Source: Dryas octopetala (lineage: Eukaryota; Streptophyta; Magnoliopsida; Rosales; Rosaceae). Taken from it: DNA of 64,000 nt. The stretch spans positions 5,429,228 to 5,493,227 of the forward strand of contig OY992833.1 of NCBI GenBank assembly GCA_963921425.1. The letters are read 5' to 3'. The notes under the pieces were generated by a model. That model worked only from the letters and a program-made list of their open reading frames with translations, did no database searches and had not been told where the DNA came from. Position 1 is the first letter of the stretch. The number at the start of each line of letters is the position of its first letter. Below are positions 23,926 through 36,043 of this stretch, in pieces. The position numbers and the translations under genes were made by a program.

Positions 23926-24501
23926 ATTCAAAGGGATTGTAGTGAGGGAAATTTAGAATTTGTTTGTACATCTTTTTCACAGTCGAGTCAGTTTCTCATA
24001 TCTGCAACTCTTAATTTCCTGGTGTGTTGGGCACCAATGTTGACACTTGATAGCCTTCTCATTCCAGCTTCACCAGCTGCGTGCACTATATACATGTACT
24101 CAAGTCTAAGATCTTAAACCTTTTCCCAAATCCAAACGTCTAACAAATTTCACCATGTTGTATTTGCTGCAAAATTTGCAAAGGTGGTGTTGTAGAATCT
24201 AAAATCCCACATCAGGAAGTCTAAACCTTGCATTAACAATATATAAGATTTTGGTTCTCTTTCTCCCATAACCGATTAGTTTTGGATATGATACTCTAAA
24301 TTTGAAGATTCAAACTATGATCAGCTTCAGTGCGGAGAATATCAAATGCCTGCATTCATCGAGTCATCATCTCTTTTGGATGAAAGAACTTATTGAGTTA
24401 CCACCAACAAATCAAAAGTCAAAAGATAAAACAAATGTATGTCAAAGGCCGAGCAAGCAAGCAACAGGATACATTACAAAGAGCAAACAACCACCTACCA
24501 C

Positions 24502-24717
24502 CTAAGACACACCAGCCTTCTCTTTCCACCACAAGTTAAAGCTGTGCTTCTCACACAGAATGGTATATTTTTGCTCCTCTGTACTTAAAAGCTTCCCCAC
24601 CAAGGAATTCTCTAATTTCTTTAGATTCTTTACTAGCTGATTAAAATGAATTAAAATTAACTGCAATGGTGCATCCATAGATGTGGCTTGACATCTGCAG
24701 AAACTGTTCTGCATCAT
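24502..24717 (-). pseudogene. Coding-like minus-strand fragment of unknown origin
   Basis: The frame ends ...SLVGKLLSTEEQKYTILCEK followed by HSFNLWWKEKAGVS and a stop. The related stretch in copy D (about 43565-43775, minus) keeps similar residues (QNSFCRSLQ, SFNLCWKEKA) but in broken frames. I do not recognise it. It may be the fossil of a small host gene carried in the module, or chance. Confidence 0.2.
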
Positions 24718-25074
24718 ATCAAGATTTTCTTAGTCGTTTTCATTTTCTTAAAACATGTCTAAAAGACCCACTAGCTGCTTTCTGAAGAGACTGCCAAAAA
24801 CAGGCCTCCAATGGAGTATCCATCACAATATATGGTAACAATCAATGATAGTTATGAACTACAAGAAAATAAGAAAGCATATATTTAGGAACAAATGAGA
24901 GAGAAAATAAACTCATCTATTTAGAACAATATAATACATTATCTAGGTAGATCGATTTGAGTGCTCCCTAGCTATTATTGTTTTTAAGGTAAGAAGAGGA
25001 TAACTTCAATTGATTTTAAATAAAATTATTTGAGGGATTGTTCAATGGAAGGGGCCTATATATATATATATATA

Positions 25075-26060
25075 TATGTACACACTCAAACAGTATTCTT
25101 ATATAAGAGTCAAGAAGCTAGCTAGTATCATCTGCTATATATGTTGACAAAGAAACTGTGTTGTTACTGAACTAGTAGGTGATAAGAAAAATAATTATGG
25201 ATAGAACTCAAGTTTATGGAGGAGTAATTAGGAAGCTAAAGTGTTACTTGGTGTATATATATACATGCAGTGGATATCCCAGTACTAACTAAAACCTTAA
25301 TGATGTGCTATTTTTGTTTTCCAACCAAAGGCATATGGATACGTATAAAAGGAAAAGCAAAAGAGGAACAACAAAAAGTTTGGAATCAAACTAAAACAAC
25401 ACAAATTATGTGGCAGAATAGTTAAAGCAACTATAGTCAAACCTTCCTGGAGTTTAATTGACAACAATTCTTAGCTAGCTTTCTGAGTCTCTGCAGTACA
25501 ATTTGCCCCCATTTCCATTGGAAAATGCAGCTAGAAAAAAAAAAAAAGAAAAAAAATCTAATTAACTTGATTCAAAGTAATTGTAGTGAGGGAATTTTGG
25601 AATCTGTTTATACATCTTTTTCACAGTTGAGGCAGCTTCTCATATCCATAACTTTTTCATGATGTGTTTGGGTACCAATATTAATAACCTTCTCAATATT
25701 CCATCTTCACCAAATGCACACATCGCTGGTATATATGCAATCGAGTCTAGGATCTAAGATCTTCGCCAAAATCCAAAGGCAATCCGTGCAACAAATTTTA
25801 CCACGGTTTATTTTCTATCCGTCTAAGAAATTTTACCATGCATGTTGCATTTGCTGCTCTGTTTGCAAAGGTGGAACCATATATCCGTCTAAAATTTTTT
25901 ACCATGGAGTCATCTTCTTCTGGATGAACTAATTGATTGACCAAAAGAAAGATAAAGAAATCACCAAAGATATAACAGCCAAACTTAAAGCCACAAATAA
26001 GAACTGTTAGTCTCAGAAGGAATTTATATATCACTGCCTGCAACTGCAAGGACACCTAAT
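25075..26060. repeat. Repeated non-coding module, copy B (shortened)
   Basis: Starts with ATTCTTATATAAGAGTCAAG and follows the same block order as copies C and D, but ends early, before the AAGCCTTCTCTTTCC block. Confidence 0.65.
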
Positions 26061-26093
26061 CATATATTGATGATTCTAAACATATATATATAT

Positions 26094-27560
26094 ACACACA
26101 CATCAATATTGTTATGTAAGAGTTAAGAAGCTAGCTAATATCATCTGCTATATATAAATCCTTAGTATCATATTTATATATACAAAGAAACTGTGTTGTT
26201 ACTGACCTAGTAGCTGATGAGAAAATTAATTTATGAACAGAGTTTATGGAGGGATACTTGGAAAGCTAAAGTGTTACCTCCTATAAATGCAGTGGATATC
26301 CCATTACTAGATAGGAAAACCTTAAAGCAATTACATATGGATACATATGAAAAGAAAAGCAACTATGCCCTTCACCAAGCAAAAGAGGAACAACTTAGAA
26401 TATTAAGGCAACTACAGTCAAACCCTCCTGGAGTTAGTGCCAAAAAGAACCCTCTTGGAGTTTTAAGAACAATTCTCAGTTTTTCACTTTTTCTAGTCCT
26501 CTAGCTACCTAGACCCTGTTTTGAAAAAGAACCTCTACATATATAATTCTTAGTCTCTGCAGTACAATTTTCCTCATTTCCACTGAAAATGCAGCTAAGA
26601 AAAATAAAAACAAGATTCAAAGGGATTGTAGTGAGGGAATTTTTAGAATCTATAGTCTCGTATCATTGTGGCTTCGCCAACTGCACGCACTGCAGATATA
26701 TACATGTAATCAAGTCTAGGATCTAAGATCTTCACCCAAATCCAAATGCATCGACCGGTCCAACAAATTTTACCACACAGTATTTGCTGCAAAATTTGCA
26801 AAGGTGGTGTTGGAGAATGCATGTAGAATTCCACATCAAGAACTCTAAGCGTTAATGCACAACAATATATAAGATCTTGCATGGTCCGCTCCACTCATAA
26901 CCAAATGAATTTTAGGTTGAATGCTCTAAACGTTGAAAGAACAAACTATGATCCACTTCAGTGTGGAGAATATCATATGCAGGTGCTGCATTCATCAAGT
27001 CATCATCTTTTCTGAATGAACCAATGAAAACTTATCGAGTCACAAGCAGATTGAAAGTTAAAATATAAAACAACTGTCAAAGGCCGAGCATGCAAGCAAG
27101 CAAGCAAGCAACAGAATACAGATATATTACAAAGAGGAAACAACTACCTATTACCTAAGACTAACAAGCCTTCTCTTTCCACCACAAATTAATGGTGGAT
27201 TGGCTGCTCAGTACTTGAAAGGCTTGCCCACCATGATTTCTTTAAACCCAAAGATGCCATGTGCATTAGATTCATCTTTACTAGCTATAGTATTATATTT
27301 ATATATATATTGCAGGGTGCAGAAACTGTTTTGCATCATATCAAGTTTTCTAGTCTTTTTTCAATTCCTCAAAAACATGTTAAAACACCCACTTGCAGAG
27401 ACTTCCAGAAACAGGCCTCCAATGGAATATCCTCATATTGCATATATTTAAGAATAAATGAGAGAGGAAGTAAACTCATTTAGTTAGAACAATACAATAC
27501 GTTGTCTTTTTGTTTTTGGTTTTGGTTTGGATATACAATACTTTGTCTGAGTTTATTAAG
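26094..27560. repeat. Repeated non-coding module, copy C
   Basis: Has the same block order as copy D (42190-44110) and leads directly into the 5' region of HAP8-like gene 1, as copy D leads into gene 2. Confidence 0.7.
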
Positions 27561-28139
27561 TAAGAGAGCATAATTCTGTCTGATTTTAATTTCCACACAA
27601 ACTCTGTCTGGTATTTCTGCAACCAAAAACAAAAAAAGGAATCTGTCTGATTTCGTTGACTGCCTAATCAAATTGTGTTTTCCAAAACAGGACGCACCCA
27701 TCTAACGGGGAGATCTGTTTTCCCTCCCACTTCAGCCAAATACCAGTTTTTCTTTCTTCTTTTTTTTTTTTTTTCTTCTTTTTTGTTTTTAGAATGAAAG
27801 AAAATAATAAATATTTTTTAAAAAAAGGGAAAAATAACGAGAAGTGCCTCTTCGATCTTCCCCCAGTCTCTCTCTCTCTCTTTCTCTCTCTCAAAACCGC
27901 ACTTATCGCAGTCTTCAACTCCTAACAGACAAAACAGTATTTTGCTCATTCACATTTCTCATGCTATCTATAAAATTCATTCTTCAAATTTCAACACACC
28001 TTTTCGCTGCATAACTAATTCAATTCTTAATTTCCCTTGTTAACAACTAATTCAATTCTTCTTTTCCTACACACAATCCTCGATCAGCTCCTTAGCCACA
28101 CACCCTTTTCATCCAAAACCCTTTTGAGCTTTCTACCCT

Positions 28140-28213
<74 letters not shown>

Positions 28214-28443
28214 TCATTCATTCGAGAATTTTCAGACTGTTGCAAATTTAATTTAATTGCATTTCATTCTAGCCGAGCCCGTGCTTTCTCTTCTCTAATC
28301 CTGGTTTTTCTGGATTTGAATGTTATTGGGTTGCTGCTGATTCCTCATAATTTTATGGAGCAAATTCTTGTTCCATATTACTAGAGTGTTTAAAATCTGA
28401 ATTGGGTTTGTTTTCATTGTGATTAATTGCTACGGTCTGCCCT
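27561..28443 (+). promoter_or_regulatory. Upstream and 5' untranslated region of HAP8-like gene 1
   Basis: Matches 44040-44971 upstream of gene 2, including CAACTCCTAACAGACAAAAC and GAATGTTATTGGGTTGCTGC. Both contain a CT microsatellite near the probable transcription start (28146-28209 here). Confidence 0.5.
28146..28209. repeat. (CT)n microsatellite
   Basis: About 32 CT units in the 5' region of HAP8-like gene 1. Confidence 0.95.
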
Positions 28444-29747
28444 ATGCTTTATCAGCAGAAAAACCCACCTGGGGTTTCGAAATCTCAGCAGCTACAGATA
28501 GCTTCAAGCTATAATCATGCTGAAAAGCCTTTCTCCATAAGGTGATTGCTCTTCGCAAGTATTTGTGTCTGTGTTTTTTGTTTGTTTTAGTAAAATAGAC
28601 TTCTAGGTTGTGCTTGACATGACATGTGATGTTAAACGATATCAACACAGCACCAGCACTTTAACTTTTAATTTAACTGTGATCATGAGTTTATTGTTTT
28701 ATTTATGAACTATTTCTGATTCCCAATAATTTATGGCAAGTATATTTTGTGTTCGTTTTCATTTGTATATATCTTAGTTCTTTATGTGCTAATTCTTAAG
28801 GCTCAAGTTCCTTTTAATTTTTTTCGTTCACCTTTTGTACAGTAGTATCATGCATGTTCATATATTTTATGTTGAGTAATGAGTTGCAATGCATTCAACT
28901 TAGAGTTCTTTGCTCGAAAGATCAACTAGCTACTCTGATTTTTAACTTTTTCTATTGCAGGAAGTATGCTCTTGCTTGTCGGCAGAAAGATGTCTTTTCT
29001 AGCTGGCCATTTCCAGAGAAATACTTGCACATTTGTCTCAACCACGGTATCAATGATGTGTTGCCACCCCTTGAATCTCATACATCAGCTGTGCAATCAC
29101 TCAGAGGAGCTGTAGGTTTGACTCCTATTCAACAAGTTGATAAAATTGTTGATTACTTTGAAGGCGAACCACCAGATACCATTGAGCAGGATACTAAAGA
29201 TGAGTGTAAATTACACTCTGAGGAAGCAATATCTGAACTCTCAATCCAGCATTGCCATTCATCTCCTTCAAACAGTTGTCATAAGCATGAAGAAAACAAG
29301 GATGACTCTTGTCCCTATGTTGCTTCTAACAGCATAGTTTCAACAGATCAACCTTCAACTACAATACCAAGTTCACACCTTAGTCTTCTTCAGTGTAATA
29401 AAACATTGACTTCTTCTAGGAAGCTGAGGCATAAGCAAAAACGACGTAAGGGTAAGCATAAAAAGCGATCGATGGTGGATATTTTAGGGGAAGCCACGCC
29501 TTGTACAATGGAGGATCTCCTTAGAATTAAAAGATTGTGTTGTATTTCGAGCAAACCTCTTGAGCAGGGGGATGAAGTAAGTGAACATACAGTCAATGTT
29601 AAGTGTAATTGCGAATCTGATCTAACCAAGGATTGCTCAAGTGAAAAGATTGAAAAAGATTCTTATGAAGCAGCCAGTCCCAGTATGCTGTCCAGAAAAA
29701 GATGGGTAGTGAAGTTCAAGTTTAGCAGTTACATATCCAATGTCTAA
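28444..29747 (+). CDS. Conserved plant protein, HAPLESS8-like (tentative), copy 1
   Basis: Two coding exons: 28444-28541 and 28961-29747, joined across a GT...TTGCAG intron, giving 294 residues. Exon 1 starts at the ATG in CCTATGCTTTATCAGCAG; the same start and donor are conserved in copy 2. The N-terminal domain (about residues 28-70) reads FSIRKYALACRQKDVFSSWP and YLHICLNHGINDVLPPLES, a motif I associate with plant HAPLESS8-like nuclear proteins, from memory only. A serine- and acid-rich middle follows, then a strongly basic stretch (about 187-202, RKLRHKQKRRKGKHKKR) that could be a nuclear signal, then DILGEATPCTMEDLLRIKRL. Family members I recall are longer, so the C terminus (ending RKRWVVKFKFSSYISNV) may be truncated. 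Its biochemical role is unknown. Confidence 0.6.
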
Positions 29748-30299
29748 AGCTAAATTAATCGAACTTGCACTTTATATATCAAGGTACAGTCTCAGCTTCA
29801 TGATCTTTCTCCCATACTTACTATGTTTTCTCAAAAGTTATAAAGATTTTAGTTGCAATTTGAATGCACCTACAAGCACCCATTCATACTCATAGATATT
29901 ATGCATAAATTTTGTGAAACAGCCTTTGATTTACCCCTGATAATTTTGGTAGATATAACATACAAATGTTATCATGAATATTTAGAACATATCATTAGAC
30001 TATAGTAAAACAAACACACAAGTGGATTTATATGATTATAAAGAGATACAATCTTTTGGAGAAAGAATCCCAATCTTGTATAGAACTTTTGAGAGGTTGT
30101 TAAACCAGCTCCCATAATTTTGTTTTCAACGGGGAACAAAAAAGTAAATATAGGACACAATTATCTGTATTAGAGTGAAATTCTGGGAGAAAACTTAATA
30201 GTGAGGCAGATATATGCAGCACATCTTCTAGATGAAGATATTATTATAAAAGAAAAAAAAAAAAAAAAAAGATTTTTGTGCTGTTAAATTCGTATCAAT

Positions 30300-30520
30300 G
30301 TTTCTTAGCCCTTACCTCCAATTTCTCATAAGTTTCTTTTTCCTCTATTGTCTAAGTGATTCTGGAAACTGCTAACTATTCCCTTAAGTATTTTCTTCTC
30401 CTTTTCTATTCCCATGACAGTATATGCATTATTTCTCATCCTTTGATCAGTCATAAGCCTTGCAAAGGACTTAGAAATTAAAATCATATTTGACCTTCCC
30501 CTTTCACTTTATAGTAATCC
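30300..30520 (-). pseudogene. Antisense exon-like fragment, copy in unit A
   Basis: On the minus strand, similar to 33096-33290 and 47565-47765. It keeps MGIEKEKKILKG and ends TIEEKETYEKLE just before GTAAGG, which looks like a splice donor. The parent gene is not recognised. Confidence 0.25.
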
Positions 30521-30636
30521 AATTGAGAATCATTGAACATATTTTAGTATATGAACAGCTTTTAAAGAAACTTAGTAGAACGAGTCATGTAATTTCATTT
30601 ATAATATTTCATCTGTTCTACAACTTCAACAAGTTA

Positions 30637-30741
30637 GAGAGAGAGAGAGAGGGAGAGAGAGGGAGAGGGAGAGAAATGGAAATGATGGATGAACTTTTGA
30701 AGTCATAAGGTGTCAAAGAGTGGCAAAATAAGTTAATATAT

Positions 30742-30784
<43 letters not shown>
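30637..30784. repeat. (GA)n microsatellites within a local duplication
   Basis: Two GA tracts (30637-30674 and 30745-30784), each followed by AAATGGAAATGATGGATGAA or a close variant, show that about 110 bp was duplicated. Confidence 0.85.
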
Positions 30785-30788
<4 letters not shown>

Positions 30789-31340
30789 GAAAATGATGGA
30801 TGAACTTTTGAAGTCGTAAGAGGTCAAAGAATGGCAAAATAAGTTAATATATTAGTGAGCAAGGGGATCTGTAATCAGATCGACTTCTAGGTTTGCTCCA
30901 GAGCTTGGTAAAAATAAATTTTTAGACGATAAATGAATTCCATGAATTTGAAATGATAGCCTAGGTGCAAATATGGCTAGAAAGATCTAAAGTTACATGC
31001 TTATATACATGTATATGTTGTATATATTACATATATGTGTGTGGACGTGCATGTGCTTAATTTATAGGAAATTTTATTTACAGGTTGGGAAAAAGAAGAC
31101 TTTTGTACACATGTGGCTGGATTGTTCCCCAAACTTTACATTCATAGAAGGAGGCTCACACTTTAATCATCTGAATTTTTCTTGCACATTCATATTTTTT
31201 ATTGTCACTAATGGAGTTGCTTATAAATAAAATTTAGGTTCAATGGAATTCTGAATACAGCCCTTTAGAAAAATGAGCTAAGCCTTCACCCTCCATCCCA
31301 CCTATGTCACTTGAGCTAAGCCTCATGTCATATCAATATT

Positions 31341-31490
31341 TTTTTTTTTCTTTAATCAGAAATGAAATTTAATAAAACATCGGAGTACAAGAGACAGGAA
31401 AAATCGACAAGATATCCACCTACATCACAATAAAAATAAAGAAAAACACAGATAGCAACTCTAGCAGAAACTACATTCCGCAAAACCCGA
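31341..31490 (-). mobile_element. 5'-truncated LINE tail
   Basis: A poly-T start (poly-A tail on the minus strand) and an insert of about 150 bp, flanked by a 13-bp target duplication TCATATCAATATT (31328-31340 and 31491-31503). Units B (near 34410) and C (near 48360) have the empty site. The minus-strand end resembles plant LINE 3' ends (CTTGTACTCCGATGTTTTAT). Confidence 0.8.
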
Positions 31491-31989
31491 TCATATCAAT
31501 ATTAAGTTAGTTTGATCAGAAGAAGTACATAAAACATCAATGGAGTGCTTTACTTTCTACCAATGCTGTGCTTTTCATTTCATAATAGTTTCATGCATAA
31601 TTTAATATATAAGTTATCAGTTCCTGCTCTCTCATTTTGTTATGAAGTTATTCAATTACCTGTCCAATTTCTAATGAAACAACCTTCAGTCATTGCAAAC
31701 CAGTTGGCTTGGGAAATATTGATATATACCTGCACAGAACTGTTATGTTGTCAGACTATGAATCTAGATTATTGATTAGGTTGATTCTTGACTGAATGTG
31801 TGATCCAAATTAACAGTTATATTGTCAGACTATCTTTTGTTTTTTGGTCAATATGTTGTCAGACTGTGTAACAAGATATATGTATATATGTTGGACCCGT
31901 TTAAAGGAAAAACATTAAAGTATTGGTAAATCATGACTTCTGGGCCAGTTGTTCCTATCTTATAAAAATTGTGGTCTAATTATTGACAG

Positions 31990-32179
31990 GCCTTTGTGGA
32001 CAGCTGGGTGAAAGTTGGTTTTGGTGGCAGCTTCGGTTCATCGGACAAAGGCAGTGCTGGCTTGCATATTTATATGATGCTGAATTTCACCAACTTTTGT
32101 TACAGAACCTGAATTTGTACAAATTAGGAACCCATATGTCTGAAACAAAATTAGTAACACTTGCACATTATATATCAAG
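31990..32179 (+). pseudogene. Exon-like coding block at the end of tandem unit A
   Basis: Bounded by a GACAG acceptor and an AAG|GTACAT donor and open throughout: GLCGQLGESWFWWQLRFIGQ ... WLAYLYDAEF followed by HQLLLQNLNLYKLGTHMSET and KLVTLAHYISR. The matching block in unit B (about 34874-35035) is not open in this frame. The tail KLIELAHYISR is also found just past the stop codon of both HAP8-like genes. This suggests a lost downstream exon of an ancestral longer gene. I do not recognise the domain. Confidence 0.35.
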
Positions 32180-33095
32180 GTACATTCTCAGCTTCATTCT
32201 CTTTCTCCCATACTTGACTATATTTGCTCCTAAGTTTTGAAGATTTTAGTTACAATTTGAATGCACCTTCAAGCACCCATTCGTACTCATAGAATATATG
32301 CATAGAATGTTCTGAAACAACCTTTGATTTGACACATGTTATTTTTGAAAATCTTGGTATCTAGATTTTTATATAGTACATCTAAGAATACAGATATAAG
32401 AGTATTCTCAAGGCATGTATGTTTGCTAGTTTCCCCTTAGACTTTAATCAAAGTCCTTCTGAACTTCTTGTTTATATAAGACTACATATTTTTAACTTGG
32501 TTACAGTTGTTTCCAAAAGGATAAATGTTATAAGTTATATGCTATCTGTCAACTTACTACAGTCTTCTACTTCATGGCTTAGATCACTGTGTAAGAAGTT
32601 TGGTTGATGCAGTCTAAATTATTAATTTTCTTATGTAAATTGTTTTCCTTCCTCTCTGTGTATGGTTCAATGCATAACATGACTAAGTCTGCAAAAGAAT
32701 CAAATACCTCATTAGAAAATGCTCATATTTACCTCTGATAGTTTTGGTAGATATTGCTTACAACTTTTATCATGAATATGCAGAATTACATCAATCTTCT
32801 CTCCTTAAGTTCATATCATATCAACTACTAAAACAAACACACAAGTGAAGGATTCGTATGATTATAAAGAGATACAATCTTATAATTGGAGAAAGAATAC
32901 CAATTAGTTTTTGAGAGTTTGTTCAACCAGCTCCCATAATTTAGTTTTTGCCAGGAACAAAAAAATAAATATAGGACATAATTATATGCATTAAAGTGAA
33001 ACTTTGAGGTAAAATTTAATAATGAGGCAGATAAGAAAAAGATTTTGATGCTGTCAAATTCGCATCAATGTTTCTTAGCCCTTACCTCCAACTTC

Positions 33096-33290
33096 TCATA
33101 GGCTTCTTTTTGCTCTATTGTCTAAGTGGTCCTGAAAACTGCTACTTATGTGAGTTCCCTCAAGTATTTTCTTCTCCTTTTCTATTCCCATGACAATATA
33201 TGCAGTATATCCCATCCTTCGGTCAGCCATAAGTCCTGCAAAGGACTTAGAAATTAATTTCATATTTACCTTTCCCATCCAGTTTATAAC
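33096..33290 (-). pseudogene. Antisense exon-like fragment, copy in unit B
   Basis: The longest open copy: KLISKSFAGLMADRRMGYTA YIVMGIEKEKKILEGTHISS on the minus strand. It then shifts frame to TIEQKEAYEKLE before GTAAGG. All three copies keep the same residues, so it derives from a real exon. Origin unknown. Confidence 0.3.
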
Positions 33291-33557
33291 AAAAAAAATT
33301 AAGAAGCAACAGCAATTCAATTGAGAATCATTGAACATATTTATGAACAGCTTTTAAACTTAGTAGATCAAGACATGAAATTTCTTTTAGAACATTTCAT
33401 GTGTTGTAGGAGTTTCAACCAGTTCTAAGTTCTACAAATTTTAAGACTTTGTAATCCTGTGAGCATTCTTTTCGTAGCTATCATGAACTTATTTTCTAGA
33501 TGCCCTAGTTACACCAGTGACCCGTGAAATCTTTTATATGGCTTTATTAGAAGTTTA

Positions 33558-33558
33558 T

Positions 33559-33601
<43 letters not shown>
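33558..33601. repeat. (GA)n microsatellite
   Basis: About 22 GA units in tandem unit B. Confidence 0.95.
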
Positions 33602-33604
<3 letters not shown>

Positions 33605-35035
33605 ATCATTGTCGAGGTAAACATTTTAGGACAGAATTATTGCTTATTGGTTAGACATGTGAGGGTAAATGGGAATGATGGATGAACTTTTGAAGCCATA
33701 AGGTGGATTACAGGTGGAGTAGAGTTAAAGCCAGTCAAAGAGTGGCGAAAGAAGTTAATATATTAGTGAGCAAGGAGATCTGTAATCAGACTGACTTCTA
33801 CCTTTGTTACATAGCCTGGTAAAAAAAAACAATTTGATGTTAAATGCATTCCATGAATTTAAAACCATAGCTTATGTGATTAGCATGGCCCCTATGCAAG
33901 GATGACATGCTTAAATCGGGAAATGATAGCTTATATGCAAAAATTGTTGGAAAGATCTCAAGTTACATGCTTATATAGCATGGCCCCTATTCATATTATA
34001 CACGCTTAATATGAATGAAATTTTATTTACAGGTTGTGGAAGACTATGTGCCTAGGTTGTTCCCCAAACTTTGCATCTTTACAAGGTGGCTGACACTCTA
34101 ATCATCTGAAATTTTCTTGCACATTAATATTTTGTATTTCTCACTAGTGGGGTTGCTTATTAATAAAATCTAGGTTGAATAGATTTCTGCTTATAAATGA
34201 AAATTTTCTTGCAGATTCTCTAAGGTCAATACGCTAATGGTCCTCATTTCATTTGATTTGAACAGACCTAATACACATTACACCCTTCATATCAAAGCAT
34301 TTTTTTTTTGTTTATGTTTTTTTTTTTTTTTTTTTTTTTGTTACAAGGAGAATCAAACATTTGGTCTACCCTTTACCCCATTCCACCTATGCCACGTGAG
34401 CTAAGCCTCATGTCATATCAATATTAGTTTTGTTTGATTGATGTAGTGCTCTACTTTCTATCAATGCTATGCTTTTCAGTTCATATTAATTTCATGCACA
34501 ACTGAATCTATAAATTATCAGTTTCTGCTCTCCCATTTCATTATGAAGTTATTCAGTTACCTGTCCAGTTTCTAATAAAACAACCTTTAGTCATTGCAAG
34601 TCAATTGGCTTGGGGAATATTGCTATATACACACAGAAAATGTTATGTTGACAAATTGTGAATCCAAATTCTTGATTAGGTTGATTCGTAACTGATTGTG
34701 TGATTCAGATTCACAGTTATGTTGCCAAACTGTCTAACAAGAGGATATATGTATATATGTTGGACCTGTTTAAAGGAAAAAAAAATAAAAAATTTGAGGT
34801 ATCGGTAAATCGTGACTTCTTGACCAATTTTTCTTCCTATATTATTAAAATATTGTTGTCTAATTGTTGTCAGGCCTAGGTGGACAAGACTGAGGGAAAG
34901 TTGGTTTTGGTGGCAGCTTTGGGTAATCAATGAAGGCATTGTTGGTTTGCATATTTACATGATGCTGAATTTGGTCAACTTCTGTTAAAGAACCTGAATC
35001 TTTACAAATCAGGAGCCCATATATTTCTTGAAATG

Positions 35036-35590
35036 AAAGACATCTAAATTTAACTACACTTTTATCCGTTTGTTTTATGTTTGTATATTTGTCAAAGTAT
35101 AGGAAAAGAGAAAGCTAGCATTCATCTGTTAGTATTTATTATTTATATAAATACCAAACATAAGAGGTTGAAAACCCCTCTTATAGCCTTTTACATTGAT
35201 TAGAAAAATCAATATTCTAGTTTTTTTTTTCTGGTCTGGTTTTAAGTGTGAGCGCGTAATTTTTTTTTTTTTAGTTGTTAGTTGATGACATGATGTTATT
35301 GTGAAAAAAATATATTTTTGATGTTGGAAGGTTATTTTTTTGCATATAATGATTATAAAGTCCACTTTTGCACTCTTAATGATAAACTAACCCACCTATT
35401 TTATCCAAATAATAAAAAGATCCATTGAATTAGTTTTAAACCCACTTTTAAAAAACTTAAGTTTTTCTCCCACTCTCTCCCCTCCCCCTACGATGATTCT
35501 CTCCCTCCTTCTCCCTGCGATCTATCTCTTCTCCCCCCTCGCAATCTCTCTCCCCTCTTCCTCGTGATCTCTCTACCCTCCTTCTATCTC
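35036..35590. other. Intergenic DNA interrupted by the Gypsy insertion
   Basis: Ends in a TCTCTCCC-rich stretch (35465-35590) that continues on the other side of the Gypsy element at 39985. Confidence 0.5.
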
Positions 35591-36043
35591 TGACGCAGAA
35601 CGGTTGGCGGAGAAAATTATGCAACAACTTGATTATTGCAAATCTAAAAAATTTGGGAAATGATTTCTACTAGTCGAAGGGTTTGGCTTTGAAGGGAATA
35701 GCGAGACGAGTCAAACTTATCACTATGCCATGACGTATGGGCTTTTTCGGTCTTCTGAGATTGTTTAAGGCCTCAACACTGCATTTTAAACTTTAAGACA
35801 TTTTATTTAATTTCGTTTATATTTTGTTTGGGTTTGTAATTACCTCTGGGCCTTAATTATAAGGTTGTTTGCACTCTAGGGTTTCTTTAAGCGTACTTAA
35901 GCAATTTTACAATTGCTAGACGAATTATTATGTTATTTTTATCAAATTAATTATTGAGGTTTTCTCTCAATTTCCTGTTGGATTCTAGGGTTCTTGTTCT
36001 TTTAGGTTTACGCTTGTAAGCCTTGGTCGATTGTCCTGCATCA
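35591..36043 (+). repeat. Gypsy 5' LTR
   Basis: 453 bp with TG...CA ends, followed one base later by the primer-binding site. Confidence 0.9.

Larger units (their letters stand above)
22255..25000. repeat. Repeated non-coding module, copy A
   Basis: Shares a long ordered set of blocks with copies B, C and D: TTTATGGAGGGATA, GTGTTACCTCCTAT, AGCAAAAGAGGAACAACA, GTCTCTGCAGTA, ATTTGCTGCAAAATTTGCAA, AAGCCTTCTCTTTCCACCAC and AGGCCTCCAATGGA. It is interrupted by a MULE foldback (22404-23361) and a SINE (23680-23925). Confidence 0.7.
29748..32179. repeat. Tandem 3' unit A behind HAP8-like gene 1
   Basis: Runs from the TATATATCAAGGTACA block to the next one at 32170. It is repeated as unit B (32180-35035) and, after gene 2, as unit C (46508-48680). 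Shared blocks include GATTATAAAGAGATACA, TTTCTTAGCCCTTACCT and GAGCTAAGCCT. It carries GA microsatellites (30637-30674, 30745-30784) and a truncated LINE (31341-31490). Confidence 0.7.
32180..35035. repeat. Tandem 3' unit B
   Basis: Second copy of the unit, diverged, with a GA microsatellite at 33558-33601. The block at 34032-34100 reads VVEDYVPRLFPKLCIFTRW from an AG acceptor; the related sites in units A (31084) and C (48120) use another frame. Confidence 0.65.
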
